Shown here one piece after another: positions 17,253 to 26,066 of a DNA stretch of 64,000 nt. The stretch is from Limimaricola sp. Lineage in GTDB: Bacteria > Pseudomonadota > Alphaproteobacteria > Rhodobacterales > Rhodobacteraceae. The position numbers and the translations under genes were made by a program. How positions within the stretch are numbered: position 1 is the first letter of the stretch; the number at the start of each line of letters is the position of its first letter. The stretch is taken from positions 62,001 to 126,000 of the forward strand of contig NZ_WGLM01000007.1 of NCBI RefSeq assembly GCF_016125575.1, given 5' to 3'. The notes under the pieces were generated by a model. The model searched no databases, was not told the DNA's origin, and worked only from the letters and a program-made list of their open reading frames with translations.

Positions 17253-18254
17253 ATGCATAGAAGAACATTACTCGCGACAGCCTGCAGTCTTGCCTTGGTT
17301 TCGGCCAGCGCTCTGTCGGCACAAACCTGTGCCGATGGGCCAGTCACCGTGGGCTTCGTGCCGAAACTCGACACCGACCCCTACTTTCAGGTTGCCGGGA
17401 AGGGCGCCGAGCAGGCGCAAGCCGAAATTGGCGGCAAGGTCGTTCAGGCCGCCCCCAGCCAGGCAACCGCCGAGGCGCAGATCGAGTTCATCAACAACCT
17501 CGTCGCCCAGCAGGTCGGGGTCATCGCGATCTCGGGTAACGATGCGAATGCCGTCGCACCGGCGCTGAAGCGGGCCATGGCCAACGGGGTCAAGGTGATC
17601 TCTTACGATTCCGATGTCGCGACCGATGCCCGCTCGCTCTTCATCAATCAGGCACTCGGCTCCAGCCTCGCCTCGATGATGCTGCAATCGATGTCCGAGA
17701 TGATCGGTGGCGAAGGAAAGTTCGCCATCCTGTCCTCGACACCGACGGCCACCAACCAGAACGCCTGGATCGACCAGATGAAACAGGAGATGGCCTCCAA
17801 CCCCGCCTACAAGGGGCTGGAGCTTGTGCAGGTCGCCTATGGCGAAGAGAGCGAGCAGATCAACCAGCAGCAGACCATCGCGCTGGTGCAGGCCTATCCT
17901 GACCTCAAGGGCATCATCGTGCCAGCCGGCATCGGACTGCCCGCGGCGGCCCGTGCCCTGGAAGAAGCCGGCATGACAGGCAAGATCAAGCTCACCGGAC
18001 TCGCGCCGGCCAGCCTGATCCGCAAGTACATCGCCGACGGCTCGGCCCAGGATATCTGGTGGAACGTCTCTGACCTTGGCTATCTGGCCTACTATGCCGC
18101 GCAGGCGCTGGCCGACTGCAAGATCACTGGCGCCGCGGGCGAAACTTTCGATGCAGGTCGCCTTGGCTCCTACACCATCGGCGAGAACGGCGAGGTCGTT
18201 CTTGGGCCAGCAAAGATCGTCACCCCGGCCAATCTCGACGAATTCAAGTTCTGA
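17253..18254 (+). CDS. Sugar ABC transporter substrate-binding protein (RhaS/LsrB-like)
   Basis: 333 aa; ATG 17253 follows GGAGGAAA. Signal peptide of about 24 residues (LLATACSLALVSASALSA). The mature protein is a type I periplasmic binding protein: TVGFVPKLDTDPYF at the first strand, then VGVIAISGNDANAVAPAL and VKVISYDSDV, closest in pattern to the RhaS/LsrB group. Located last in the transport block, the same gene order as rhaTPQS and lsrACDB. The sugar is not determined by sequence reading alone. Confidence 0.9.
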   Translation: MHRRTLLATACSLALVSASALSAQTCADGPVTVGFVPKLDTDPYFQVAGKGAEQAQAEIGGKVVQAAPSQATAEAQIEFINNLVAQQVGVIAISGNDANAVAPALKRAMANGVKVISYDSDVATDARSLFINQALGSSLASMMLQSMSEMIGGEGKFAILSSTPTATNQNAWIDQMKQEMASNPAYKGLELVQVAYGEESEQINQQQTIALVQAYPDLKGIIVPAGIGLPAAARALEEAGMTGKIKLTGLAPASLIRKYIADGSAQDIWWNVSDLGYLAYYAAQALADCKITGAAGETFDAGRLGSYTIGENGEVVLGPAKIVTPANLDEFKF

Positions 18255-18269
18255 CGGATTGGAACTTTC

Positions 18270-18298
18270 GCGCGCCGGCCCTCTCCCGGCCGGCGCGC
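18270..18298 (+). terminator. Strong hairpin after the binding-protein gene
   Basis: Perfect 11-bp stem GCGCGCCGGCC / GGCCGGCGCGC with a CTCTCCC loop, 16 bases after the stop. No T tract follows and the next gene starts only 19 bases downstream. In many ABC operons such stems protect the binding-protein mRNA and lower expression of distal genes; that role is inferred. Confidence 0.7.
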
Positions 18299-18316
18299 GG
18301 ATCTATACCACAAGCC

Positions 18317-18967
18317 ATGACAATCACGTACTTCTCACCGGCCGAACTCGATGAACTTTGCAGACCCATCGAACAGGCTCTTGCAGGTCGAGACCGGTTG
18401 ATCGTGGCGATCGCGGGCGCGCCGGGAAGCGGCAAGTCAACGCTAAGCCATATGCTGGCCGATCACCTCAGCGAACCCACGAACGACGCCAAACGGGCGA
18501 TCGTCGTGCCGATGGACGGCTTTCATTTCGACGATATCGTGCTTCGGGAGCAGGGCACCATCGAGCGGAAAGGGGCGCCATACACCTTTGATACCGGCGG
18601 GCTGAGGGCTTGCCTTGAGAGGCTTCGCGAAAATCGCGAGCCGGAAATTGCGGTCCCCGTCTTTGACCGGGACATCGAGATCGCCCGCGCCGGCGCGCGC
18701 CTGATCCCCCAGACCTGCAAGATCGTTCTGGTTGAAGGCAATTACCTGCTGCTCGACGAGCCGCCTTGGCACGATCTGCAGCAAATCTACGACGTGACTT
18801 TCATGATCCGGGTGCCGTTCGACACGCTTGAGGCGCGTCTTGTGAAGCGCTGGATCGACAAGGGCCTGTCGAGACCGGCAGCAACCAATCGGGCCCGGGA
18901 CAACGACCTGGTCAACGCGCGACGGGTGATCGAAGCGTCTGGTCATGCGGATATCGTCGTGGGTTGA
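18317..18967 (+). CDS. P-loop sugar/nucleoside kinase-like protein (FrcK-like)
   Basis: 216 aa of the uridine kinase/phosphoribulokinase/pantothenate kinase superfamily. Walker A is AGAPGSGKST (residues 34-43), VPMDGFHFDD supplies the acidic catalytic region, VPVFDRDIEIARAGA and LVEGNYLLLDEPPW are the family hallmarks. Related proteins are encoded at the end of the rhizobial fructose operon frcBCAK. Its position at the end of this ABC operon suggests it phosphorylates the imported sugar. The start ATG has only a weak upstream site. Confidence 0.85.
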   Translation: MTITYFSPAELDELCRPIEQALAGRDRLIVAIAGAPGSGKSTLSHMLADHLSEPTNDAKRAIVVPMDGFHFDDIVLREQGTIERKGAPYTFDTGGLRACLERLRENREPEIAVPVFDRDIEIARAGARLIPQTCKIVLVEGNYLLLDEPPWHDLQQIYDVTFMIRVPFDTLEARLVKRWIDKGLSRPAATNRARDNDLVNARRVIEASGHADIVVG

Positions 18968-19195
18968 TACGGTATTTCGATGAGGCGCTCCCGGTGTGAG
19001 CCTGCCGATCCGGAGAAGCAGATCGCCAAGATCATCAACCAGTTGTTGAGAAGACCTGGCCAACTGCCGAAGGGCCACTCCGCCAGCATCGTCACCGAGA
19101 AACTGGCGCTTGCGATAGGTCGCTCCCCTCGTGGTTTCGCACCTGACGCCCGACTTGACCCCGCTACGCGCCTGAAATACGAAGCGAGCAAGGTC
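18968..19195. other. Unassigned spacer before tRNA-Gly
   Basis: 228 bases between the kinase gene and the tRNA. Short open frames exist on both strands but none has a ribosome binding site or recognisable product. It may hold the tRNA promoter at its right end and possibly relict DNA. Confidence 0.3.
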
Positions 19196-19269
19196 GCGGG
19201 CGTTGTGTAATGGTAAGACCCTTGCCTTCCAAGCAAGAGACGCGGGTTCGATTCCCGCCGCCCGCTCCA
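19196..19269 (+). tRNA. tRNA-Gly (TCC)
   Basis: Cloverleaf read directly: acceptor GCGGGCG pairs with CGCCCGC; anticodon stem CTTGC/GCAAG encloses CTTCCAA with anticodon TCC; T arm GCGGG-TTCGATT-CCCGC; discriminator T and an encoded CCA end. The D arm carries the usual TAATGGTA. Length 74 including CCA. It decodes GGA/GGG glycine codons. Confidence 0.96.
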
Positions 19270-19356
19270 GAATTTTCCACCAGACTTGATGAATGAGCGT
19301 CTTGCCCGGGGGCAATGACGATCGGCACCCCTGCGACGGGCGCCGGTAATTTCGGC

Positions 19357-20778
19357 TCAGTCGTCGGCCAATGGCAGGTCGAAAAAGAACGTCGTGCCAG
19401 GCCCGTCGTTCTTGCGATAGTCGATCGTGCCGCCATGCGCCTCTACGATCTGTTTGGAAATGTTCATGCCAAGGCCGGTTCCCGCGGTGCCACGGTTTTG
19501 CGATGACTTGACCTGGCTGAACATGTCGAAGACCAGCTCGCGCTTGTCCTCGGACAGCCCGACACCGCGGTCGATCACCTCGATCCGGGCCCGGCCCTCG
19601 TGAACCGTCAGCTTCACTGTCACCACGCCACCGGGATGCGAAAACTTGGCGGCGTTGGACAGCAGATTTGACATCACCTGGTCGAGCCGCCGTTCGTCCC
19701 CATGGATCACCACACTCTGTCCGCCATGTTCGGCCACGGCCTCGAAACTGACGTCCAGCGGGATGGCGTAGGGGCCGTTCACCTCGCAGGCGCGTTCAAC
19801 GAAATCCCATAATTCGATGGGCGCGTTATCAAACACCATCTTGCCAGCCTCGATCTTCTGCAGGTCGAGGATGTCGTCAATGAGGTTGGACAATCGAGTA
19901 CAGTTCGACTGCGCGATGCCAAGCAGTCTTTCAAGGGCGGGAGTCAGCGGCCCGGCAGTCCCCGAAGCCGCGATGCCGACCGCGCCGTTGATCGAGGTCA
20001 TCGGGGTGCGCAACTCGTGGCTGACGGTCGACAGAAACTCGGTCTTGGCCGTCGATGCGACCCGCGCCCGTTCGGCCAGATCGCGCAGTTCGACCATCTG
20101 GCGGATCTGCCGCTGATACGCTCCCAAGAAGACCTGCGAAACCTTGATGATGAAAAGCAGCACAACCACGCTGGTGAAAAGTTCCAGCCATTCGGGCGAA
20201 TGCAGGCCGGCGCCTGTCCTCAGAACGTCAAAGATCGGGATCGCGACGAAAGCTGCCCCGTAAAGGACCAGCCGCGTCAACAGCAGGGTAACCACCTGAC
20301 CTTCGTTCATCGCGGTAAAGATCGAGCCCGCAAGCAAGAAGAAAAGCGGCATGAAATGCGTGGCCGCCGGTTCCGAGAACGCGATGGAAAGCGTGAAGCA
20401 GACGACGATTGACGAACTCAGCACGGTGGAAAGGGCCAGCAGGGCAAAGTTTCGGCGCACCGTCGGCAGGTCGGGCGAGGAATCGCGAAACACCTGCCGG
20501 TGGATCACGCGGTCAAGGCATTCACTGATGACAACCAGGATCCCGATGACGATCGAGATACGCGGGTCATAGTAGAAGGCGGCAAGGCTTAGCCCTGCCA
20601 CGTAAATGATCAGTCGCTGGCGGAACTGCATGTCGCCGCTGCGCGCATAATCTCGCATCTGGGTCTGGATCAGAGCGGGGGATTCCCCCAGGAAAAGGAC
20701 GTCCGATGACCCGTCCAGATCACTCTGGTCGAGGTCACTGTAGCTGACGGCAGTATCGTCGCTCGCTGCGGCCTGCAT
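19357..20778 (-). CDS. Membrane-bound sensor histidine kinase
   Basis: 473 aa. ATG 20778 follows GAGGATCC. The first 50 residues are acidic and cytoplasmic, then about six membrane spans (55-215) form a sensor without a large periplasmic loop. A HisKA domain with FLSTVSHELRTPMTSI places the phospho-acceptor at His254, followed by a HATPase_c domain with N box SNLLSNAAKFS, G1 VIDRGVGLS and G2 GTGLGMNIS. No receiver domain and no adjacent response regulator, so it is an orphan kinase. It converges on the tRNA. Confidence 0.92.
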   Translation of the reverse strand: MQAAASDDTAVSYSDLDQSDLDGSSDVLFLGESPALIQTQMRDYARSGDMQFRQRLIIYVAGLSLAAFYYDPRISIVIGILVVISECLDRVIHRQVFRDSSPDLPTVRRNFALLALSTVLSSSIVVCFTLSIAFSEPAATHFMPLFFLLAGSIFTAMNEGQVVTLLLTRLVLYGAAFVAIPIFDVLRTGAGLHSPEWLELFTSVVVLLFIIKVSQVFLGAYQRQIRQMVELRDLAERARVASTAKTEFLSTVSHELRTPMTSINGAVGIAASGTAGPLTPALERLLGIAQSNCTRLSNLIDDILDLQKIEAGKMVFDNAPIELWDFVERACEVNGPYAIPLDVSFEAVAEHGGQSVVIHGDERRLDQVMSNLLSNAAKFSHPGGVVTVKLTVHEGRARIEVIDRGVGLSEDKRELVFDMFSQVKSSQNRGTAGTGLGMNISKQIVEAHGGTIDYRKNDGPGTTFFFDLPLADD

Positions 20779-20923
20779 GGTCGGATCCTCAAGGGCATGT
20801 TCGGCAGGCTTGGCGACCCGCTCTCATGGTTGAAGCACGATGGGTGAGTTGCAACCGACAATGCAAGAGGCCGGTCGTGAAGACAAGCATGCGCTTGGCT
20901 CGCCGGGCCCCGGCCTGCCCGGA

Positions 20924-21643
20924 TCAGCTACCGAAAAAATGCAGCGCCGCGCCATTCTCGACGATGATGGTCCCGCCGATCCAGAGCGCGGCGCAGCCAA
21001 TGGCCACAGTCGTGCCGGTGCGCAGCCAGTTGGCTCCGCGCTGCGCCAGAAGCAGTGGAAAACTCGCCATTGTCGACAGCGCCGCCATCCCGGCCATCGA
21101 GCCCACGCCGAAGATTGCGAAATAGGCCAGCGCCTGCCAGACCGAGTCCGTCGCGCTGACCGTCATCACCAGCAGCGCGCCCGAACCCGCCGCGCCGTGG
21201 ATCAGGCCCACGCCCAACGCCTTGAGGTTGGTCTTGCGGTGGCTGTGGTCATGCGCGGCGCGCGCGTGCGGCACCGTCTCGCCCTTGTGGGAATGGGCGT
21301 GCAGGTGCGGGCCCGCGCCGTGGTCGTGGACATGGATATGGACGCGGTCGCGGTGCAGCCGCCACAGCGTCTGCAGCCCCAGACCCACGATCATCACCCC
21401 CACCGTGAATTCCAGCCCCGCTTGCACCGTGCCCGAAATCGTCATGCCCAGCACCACCACCGCGGCGCAGAAGAAGAACAGCGACAGCGTGTGGCCCAGC
21501 CCCCAGAAGGCCCCGCGCGCGATCAGCGCCGCGCGGCCGCCCTTCTGCGCCAGCATGTTCGAGACCGCGGCAAGGTGATCGGTTTCCAGCGCATGGCCCA
21601 TGCCGATGACGAAACCCAGGGGAAGAATGGCGGCAAAACTCAT
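20924..21643 (-). CDS. NicO-family nickel/cobalt transporter-like membrane protein
   Basis: 239 aa; ATG 21643 follows GAGGAGAGATC. The first span contains GHALETDHLAAVSNML, the Hx4DH metal signature of nickel/cobalt permeases and NicO/UreH proteins. A central cytosolic loop is His-rich (HRDRVHIHVHDHG, HSHKGE, HDHSHRK), as in metal-binding loops, and six spans follow the family plan. Located 90 bases downstream of modC on the same strand, so probably in the mod transcript. Metal specificity is not determined. Confidence 0.75.
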   Translation of the reverse strand: MSFAAILPLGFVIGMGHALETDHLAAVSNMLAQKGGRAALIARGAFWGLGHTLSLFFFCAAVVVLGMTISGTVQAGLEFTVGVMIVGLGLQTLWRLHRDRVHIHVHDHGAGPHLHAHSHKGETVPHARAAHDHSHRKTNLKALGVGLIHGAAGSGALLVMTVSATDSVWQALAYFAIFGVGSMAGMAALSTMASFPLLLAQRGANWLRTGTTVAIGCAALWIGGTIIVENGAALHFFGS

Positions 21644-21733
21644 GATCTCTCCTCGGGCACACAATGCGGAGCGGTGCGAGCCTGCGCCAATCCCCGTTCC
21701 TGTCACGCCAACATCACGCCGGTGGTCGCGGCG

Positions 21734-22822
21734 TCAAGACCCATCGCGCGCGGGCGCCCCGGCCGCCGTGCCCGGATCGCCCGGTGCCATTGCAGTGGCC
21801 TTGACCACGGCAAAGACGCGGGCACCGGGCCGCAGGTCCAGCTTGACGGCGGAACGGCGAGTGACCCGCGCCAGCAACTGCGCCCGCCCCACCGATAAGC
21901 CCACCGCCACGCCGCCCGGCACATCCGCCAGCGCCGTAACCTCGACCTCAAGCACATTCAGCGCCGACAGACCCAGAGGAGCGACACCGGCAAGGATCAC
22001 ATCCTCGGCCGCGATCCGCACAGTCAGTCGCGCACCGGGCCGCCCAACCCGTCCCGGCAACAAAAGGCGCCCCCCATCGAAGTCAACTTCGGTCAGGTCG
22101 TCGCCGCTGTCATGGCCAACCACCCGGGCCGAGATCACCGCACCGGCCCCCCGATCACCAAACAGGTGGGCCGCGGCTGGGTCGGCCAGCACCTGCGCTA
22201 GCGGCCCCGCACGCAAGACCCGACCGCTGTCGAGCAATACCAGCGTGGTGGCCAGACGCGCCACCTCGGCCAGCTCGTGGCTGACGTAAAGCATCGGGAT
22301 GCCCACCTCGTCGCGCAGGCGTTCCAGGTGGCCCAGCACCTCGGCCCGCCGCGGCGCGTCGAGCGCGGCCAGCGGTTCGTCCAGCAACAGCATCTCGGGC
22401 GCGCTCATCAGCGCGCGGCCCAGTGCGACGCGCGCCGCCTCGCCGCCCGAGAGGGTGCCGGGCCGCCGCTCCAACAGGGCGCCGATCCCCAGCAGGTCGA
22501 TCACCCGCGCCTCGTCATGGGTGCCGCCGTAGCGCAGGTTGGCCAGCACGCTCATGTGCGGGAAAAGCCGCGGTTCCTGAAAGACATAGCCGATCCGGCG
22601 GCGCTGCGGCGGCAGGTTGGTGCGCCCCGCCTCGAACAGCACGCGGTCGCCCAGCGCGATACGCCCGCGCTGTGGCCGGACCAGCCCCGCCACGGCATTG
22701 ACCACCGTCGTCTTGCCCGCGCCTGACCGCCCGAACAGCGCCGTCACGCCGCCCGGCGCCTCGAAGGTCGCCTCGATCGAGAACGCCCCCGCGCGATGGC
22801 CGATGTCGACGGACAGGCTCAT
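21734..22822 (-). CDS. modC: Molybdate ABC transporter ATP-binding protein
   Basis: 362 aa. Walker A FGRSGAGKTT, signature LSGGEAARVALGRAL and Walker B LLLDEPLAALD; the LPPQRRRIGYVFQEPRLFPH stretch is typical of ModC. A C-terminal extension from about residue 225 has the TOBE/Mop-type regulatory domain (LSALNVLEVEVTAL) that senses oxyanion. Its ATG overlaps the end of modB by four bases (ATGA). Energises molybdate uptake with ModB and ModA. Confidence 0.93.
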   Translation of the reverse strand: MSLSVDIGHRAGAFSIEATFEAPGGVTALFGRSGAGKTTVVNAVAGLVRPQRGRIALGDRVLFEAGRTNLPPQRRRIGYVFQEPRLFPHMSVLANLRYGGTHDEARVIDLLGIGALLERRPGTLSGGEAARVALGRALMSAPEMLLLDEPLAALDAPRRAEVLGHLERLRDEVGIPMLYVSHELAEVARLATTLVLLDSGRVLRAGPLAQVLADPAAAHLFGDRGAGAVISARVVGHDSGDDLTEVDFDGGRLLLPGRVGRPGARLTVRIAAEDVILAGVAPLGLSALNVLEVEVTALADVPGGVAVGLSVGRAQLLARVTRRSAVKLDLRPGARVFAVVKATAMAPGDPGTAAGAPARDGS

Positions 22823-23505
22823 TTCCGGGCCATCCGCGCCGCCAGCATCTCGGAGGCCGCCAGCGCCGCCGCCGCCAGCACGACCGAGACCGCGGCAAGC
22901 CGCAGCGCCACAGGCTCGGCTCCCGGCACGTCAAGCGCGGCGCTGATCGCCAGCGGAATCGTCTGCGTCTGGCCGGGAATGTTCGACACGAAGGTGATCG
23001 TCGCGCCGAATTCGCCCAGCGCCTTGGCAAAGCCCAGGATCGCGCCCGCCAGCAGGCCAGGCAGGATCAGCGGCAGCGTGACGGTGGCGAAGATGCGCAG
23101 GCGGCTGGCCCCTAGCGTGGCCGCCGCCTGTTCCAGTTTCGGGTCGACCGCCTCCAGCGCCTGCCGGATCGCGCGCACGCTCAGCGGAAAGGCCATCACG
23201 GCCGCGGCGACGACCGCGCCGGTCCAGCGAAAGGCCAGCACTAGGCCCAGCGCCTGCTCCAGCGCCGCGCCCAGCGGCCCGCGCCGCCCCAGCAGCAGCA
23301 ACAGGCCATAGCCGGTGACGACCGGCGGCATGATCAGCGGCAGGTGCACCAACACGTTCAGCGCCTGTCGCCCGGCAAAGCGCCCCCGCGCCAGCGCGTA
23401 GGCCGCGGCCAGCGCGAAAGTCAGGCTGACGGCCGTGGCCCACAGCGCCACGACCAGCGACAGGCGCACCGCCTGCCATTCGGCGGGACCAAGCCAGCCC
23501 GTCAC
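22819..23505 (-). CDS. modB: Molybdate ABC transporter permease
   Basis: 228 aa from GTG 23505, overlapping the modA stop as GTGA. Five to six membrane spans; the ATPase-contact EAA loop reads EQAAATLGASRLRIFATVTL with FAKALGEFGATI near the C-terminus, the pattern of ModB/CysTW permeases. Lies between modA and modC and is translationally coupled to both. Confidence 0.93.
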   Translation of the reverse strand: MTGWLGPAEWQAVRLSLVVALWATAVSLTFALAAAYALARGRFAGRQALNVLVHLPLIMPPVVTGYGLLLLLGRRGPLGAALEQALGLVLAFRWTGAVVAAAVMAFPLSVRAIRQALEAVDPKLEQAAATLGASRLRIFATVTLPLILPGLLAGAILGFAKALGEFGATITFVSNIPGQTQTIPLAISAALDVPGAEPVALRLAAVSVVLAAAALAASEMLAARMARK

Positions 23506-24242
23506 GGCGGCGGTGGCGGCGCAAAGCCCGCCGCGGTGAAATCGGCCAGCGCCGCAGGGCCTTGCAGAAAGCGCAGCAGGTCCGCCGCCGCGGGCGCGCC
23601 GCCCCTTATCCGGGCCGCGTCGTAGACGATGGCCGCGTGCGTGCCGTCGGGAAAGGTCGCCACCACGGCGACCTTCGGTTCGGCCCTGGCATCGGTGGCA
23701 TAGACCACGCCGAAGGGCGCCTCGCCCCGCGCGACCAGCGCCAGCGCCGCACGCACGTTGTCGGCCTGCGCCACCTGCGCCGCGACTGCGTCCCACAGGC
23801 CCAGCGCGCTCAACGCGGCCTTGCCGTATTGCCCCGCGGGCACCGCATCGACCGTGGCCATCGCCAGCTTGCCGTTGCCCAGCCGCGCGGGCAGGTCGGA
23901 CAGCGCCATCGGCGCGGCCGGCGCGGTCGCGACCAGCACCAGCGTGTTGCACAGCAGGTGAACGCGGCTGCCCGGCACGACCAGCCCCTCCCCTTCAACC
24001 CTGTCCATCCAGGCCGTGCTGGCCGCGATGAAAAGGTCCGCCGGAGCGCCCGCCGCGATCTGCCGCGCCAGCGTCGAAGTGCCCGCGTAGGACACGGCGA
24101 CGTGGCTACCAGTCTCGGCCGCCCAGGCCGCCGCCGCGGTGTCGAGCGGGCCACGCAGGCTGGCCGCGGCAAAGATCGTCAGGTCCGCGGCCCTCAGCGG
24201 CGCAGCGAGGACGGTCAGGATCAGGGCGAGGGCAAGGCGCAA
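23502..24242 (-). CDS. modA: Molybdate-binding periplasmic protein
   Basis: 246 aa from TTG 24242, with GGAAGGAGG just upstream; this start yields a short signal peptide (ALALILTVLAAPLRA-AD). The mature protein has the ModA hallmarks: LTIFAAASLRGPL at the first strand, SYAGTSTLARQI, GAPADLFIAAS and MATVDAVPAGQYGK. First gene of modABC on the minus strand. Delivers molybdate or tungstate to ModB. Confidence 0.92.
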   Translation of the reverse strand: MRLALALILTVLAAPLRAADLTIFAAASLRGPLDTAAAAWAAETGSHVAVSYAGTSTLARQIAAGAPADLFIAASTAWMDRVEGEGLVVPGSRVHLLCNTLVLVATAPAAPMALSDLPARLGNGKLAMATVDAVPAGQYGKAALSALGLWDAVAAQVAQADNVRAALALVARGEAPFGVVYATDARAEPKVAVVATFPDGTHAAIVYDAARIRGGAPAAADLLRFLQGPAALADFTAAGFAPPPPP

Positions 24243-24307
24243 AGGGGCCTCCTTCCAGCGGATGGTCCGTGCCGATGTATCACCGCTTGGCCCGGCCCGC
24301 GCAAGGC

Positions 24308-25432
24308 TCAGGCCCAGGCACGCCGCCGCCCGGCCAGCACCGCCGCCCGCGCGCGCAGGTCCGCGCCGATGGGCCCGTCGCGGGCCGGATCGCGAAGGGT
24401 GGTCAGCCAATGCGCCTCGGCCCGCCGCGCGCGCCCGCGCACGTCCCATGTCAGCGCGCGTAGCACTGCCTGCCCCGCCTCGGGCAACTGGTCGGGTATC
24501 TCGGCCCCCGCCAGCGTCGCCCAGACCCCGGTCCAGAGCCGCCCGACCGACCACGGGTTGTAGCCGCCCCCGCCCAGCACGAGGTAGCGGGAGCTGAGCG
24601 GGCGAAGTGCCGCCACCACCGCCCAATGGGCATTGTTCGACAGCGCCAGGCGCGATTGCGGGTCTTCGGCCACCGCGTCGGCCCCGCATTGCAGCACCAC
24701 CGCGTCGGGCCGGAAATCCGCCACCAGCGGCAGGATGACCTGATCCAGCACCAGCGCCATCTCGGTATCGTTGAAACCCGCGGGCACCGGCAGGTTGTGC
24801 ACCTGCCCCGCGCCGCAATCCTCCAGCCGGCCGGAGCGCGGCCAGCGGTTTTCCTCGTGCACCGAGATCATCAGCACCTCGGGGTCTTGTCCGAATGCCG
24901 CCTCGACCCCGTCGGGATGATGCGCGTCGATATCGACATAGGCCACGCGCGCCGCGCCGTTGCGCCGCAGCGAGAGGATAGCCAGCACCGGGTCGTTGAA
25001 ATAGCAAAAGCCGTTGGCACGGTCGGGCAGGCCGTGATGGGTGCCGCCGGCGGGCGAATAGATCACCCCGCCGCCTGCCAGCAACTCTCCCGCAAGGATC
25101 GCGGCACCGCAGGCCGTGGCCGGGCGGCGAAACATCTCGGCAAAGACCGGGTTCGAGGGCGTGCCAAGGTGATGGCGCGCGCGCACCGCGTCGCTGACCG
25201 CGCCTGCCGCCTCGGCCGCCTGCACCGCGGCAATGTAGTCGTCGGTGTGAAAGGCCCTGAGCGCGGCAGGCTTGGCGCGCGGACTGGTGATGAAACGCTC
25301 CGGCCCCAGCCAGCCCAGAGCGCGCGACAGGTCCATCACGGTCGAGACGCGCGGCACCCGCAGCGGGTGCCACGGCCCGTAGCACGAACCGCGGTAGATT
25401 TCAGAGCCGATGAAGCGCGGCTCAGCCGCCAA
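24308..25432 (-). CDS. Histone-deacetylase-family (AcuC-like) deacylase
   Basis: About 374 aa. It shows class I HDAC/AcuC zinc-site motifs: SPAGGTHHGLPDRANGFCYF (tandem catalytic His), VAYVDIDAHHPDGVEAAF (Asp-His ligands), CGADAVAEDPQ (third Asp ligand) and LVLGGGGYNP. Bacterial members include acetoin utilisation AcuC and acetylpolyamine deacetylases. The TTG at 25432 overlaps the end of the peroxidase gene by 11 bases; an ATG at 25468 would extend the overlap. No dedicated acetylase gene adjoins, so the substrate is open. Confidence 0.88.
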   Translation of the reverse strand: MAAEPRFIGSEIYRGSCYGPWHPLRVPRVSTVMDLSRALGWLGPERFITSPRAKPAALRAFHTDDYIAAVQAAEAAGAVSDAVRARHHLGTPSNPVFAEMFRRPATACGAAILAGELLAGGGVIYSPAGGTHHGLPDRANGFCYFNDPVLAILSLRRNGAARVAYVDIDAHHPDGVEAAFGQDPEVLMISVHEENRWPRSGRLEDCGAGQVHNLPVPAGFNDTEMALVLDQVILPLVADFRPDAVVLQCGADAVAEDPQSRLALSNNAHWAVVAALRPLSSRYLVLGGGGYNPWSVGRLWTGVWATLAGAEIPDQLPEAGQAVLRALTWDVRGRARRAEAHWLTTLRDPARDGPIGADLRARAAVLAGRRRAWA

Positions 25433-25982
25433 CGCCCGCCGCCCCGCCCAGCGCGGCCTCGATCGCATGGGTGATCGCGGGGCCGGTGGGCCGCGCGAGC
25501 GAGCCCCAGGTGGCAATCACCTGCCCGTCCGCCCCGATCAGCACCTTGTTGAAGTTCCAGCCGGGAACGAATCCGCGGTTCGCTGCCAGCCACTGATAGA
25601 AGGGCAAAGCCTCGGGCCCCTTGACGTGGCTGATCGTGGTCATCGGCAGCGTCAGGTTGAAATTCGCGGTGCAAAACTCTTTGACTGCCTCGCCATTGGC
25701 CAGTTCCTGCTGGAAATCGTCCGACGGGATCGCCAGCACCACCAGCCCCTTGTCCTTGTAGGCGTCATAAACCGCCTGCAGATCGTCGTATTGCGGCGTG
25801 AAGGCGCAAAGCGAGGCAGTATTGGCCACCAGCACCGGGTGCCCGGCATAGTCTTTCATGTCGATCTTGCCGCCGTCGATCGAGTCGAAGCTGAAATCGA
25901 AGGCACCTGCCGCCGCCGCCAGCACAGGTACGACAGCAATGACAACTGCCGCACAAACCCGCGAGATGATCTGACCTTTCAC
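25422..25982 (-). CDS. Exported glutathione-peroxidase-family protein
   Basis: 186 aa from GTG 25982 preceded by GGGGAGGAG. A signal peptide (VCAAVVIAVVPVLAAAAG) precedes the thioredoxin fold. The active-site region NTASLCAFTPQYDDLQ has Cys where vertebrate enzymes use selenocysteine; FNLTLPMTTISHVKG and PGWNFNKVLIGADG carry the other family positions, though the usual catalytic Gln of the tetrad is not clearly visible. Probably a thiol peroxidase of the cell envelope. Divergent from the Nudix gene. Confidence 0.85.
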   Translation of the reverse strand: MKGQIISRVCAAVVIAVVPVLAAAAGAFDFSFDSIDGGKIDMKDYAGHPVLVANTASLCAFTPQYDDLQAVYDAYKDKGLVVLAIPSDDFQQELANGEAVKEFCTANFNLTLPMTTISHVKGPEALPFYQWLAANRGFVPGWNFNKVLIGADGQVIATWGSLARPTGPAITHAIEAALGGAAGVGG

Positions 25983-26066
25983 TTGCTCCTCCCCATGCTG
26001 TCCTGTTTCAATCAGGCGAGTCGGCGCCTGCCCGGCTTTCACATAGTCCGATCAGCCGCCGCGCCA

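Noticed and set aside
19164-19436. Short minus-strand frame reading GAGGGNRTRVSCLEGKGL across the tRNA
   Set aside because: This string is the well-known false protein read from the antisense of a tRNA gene.
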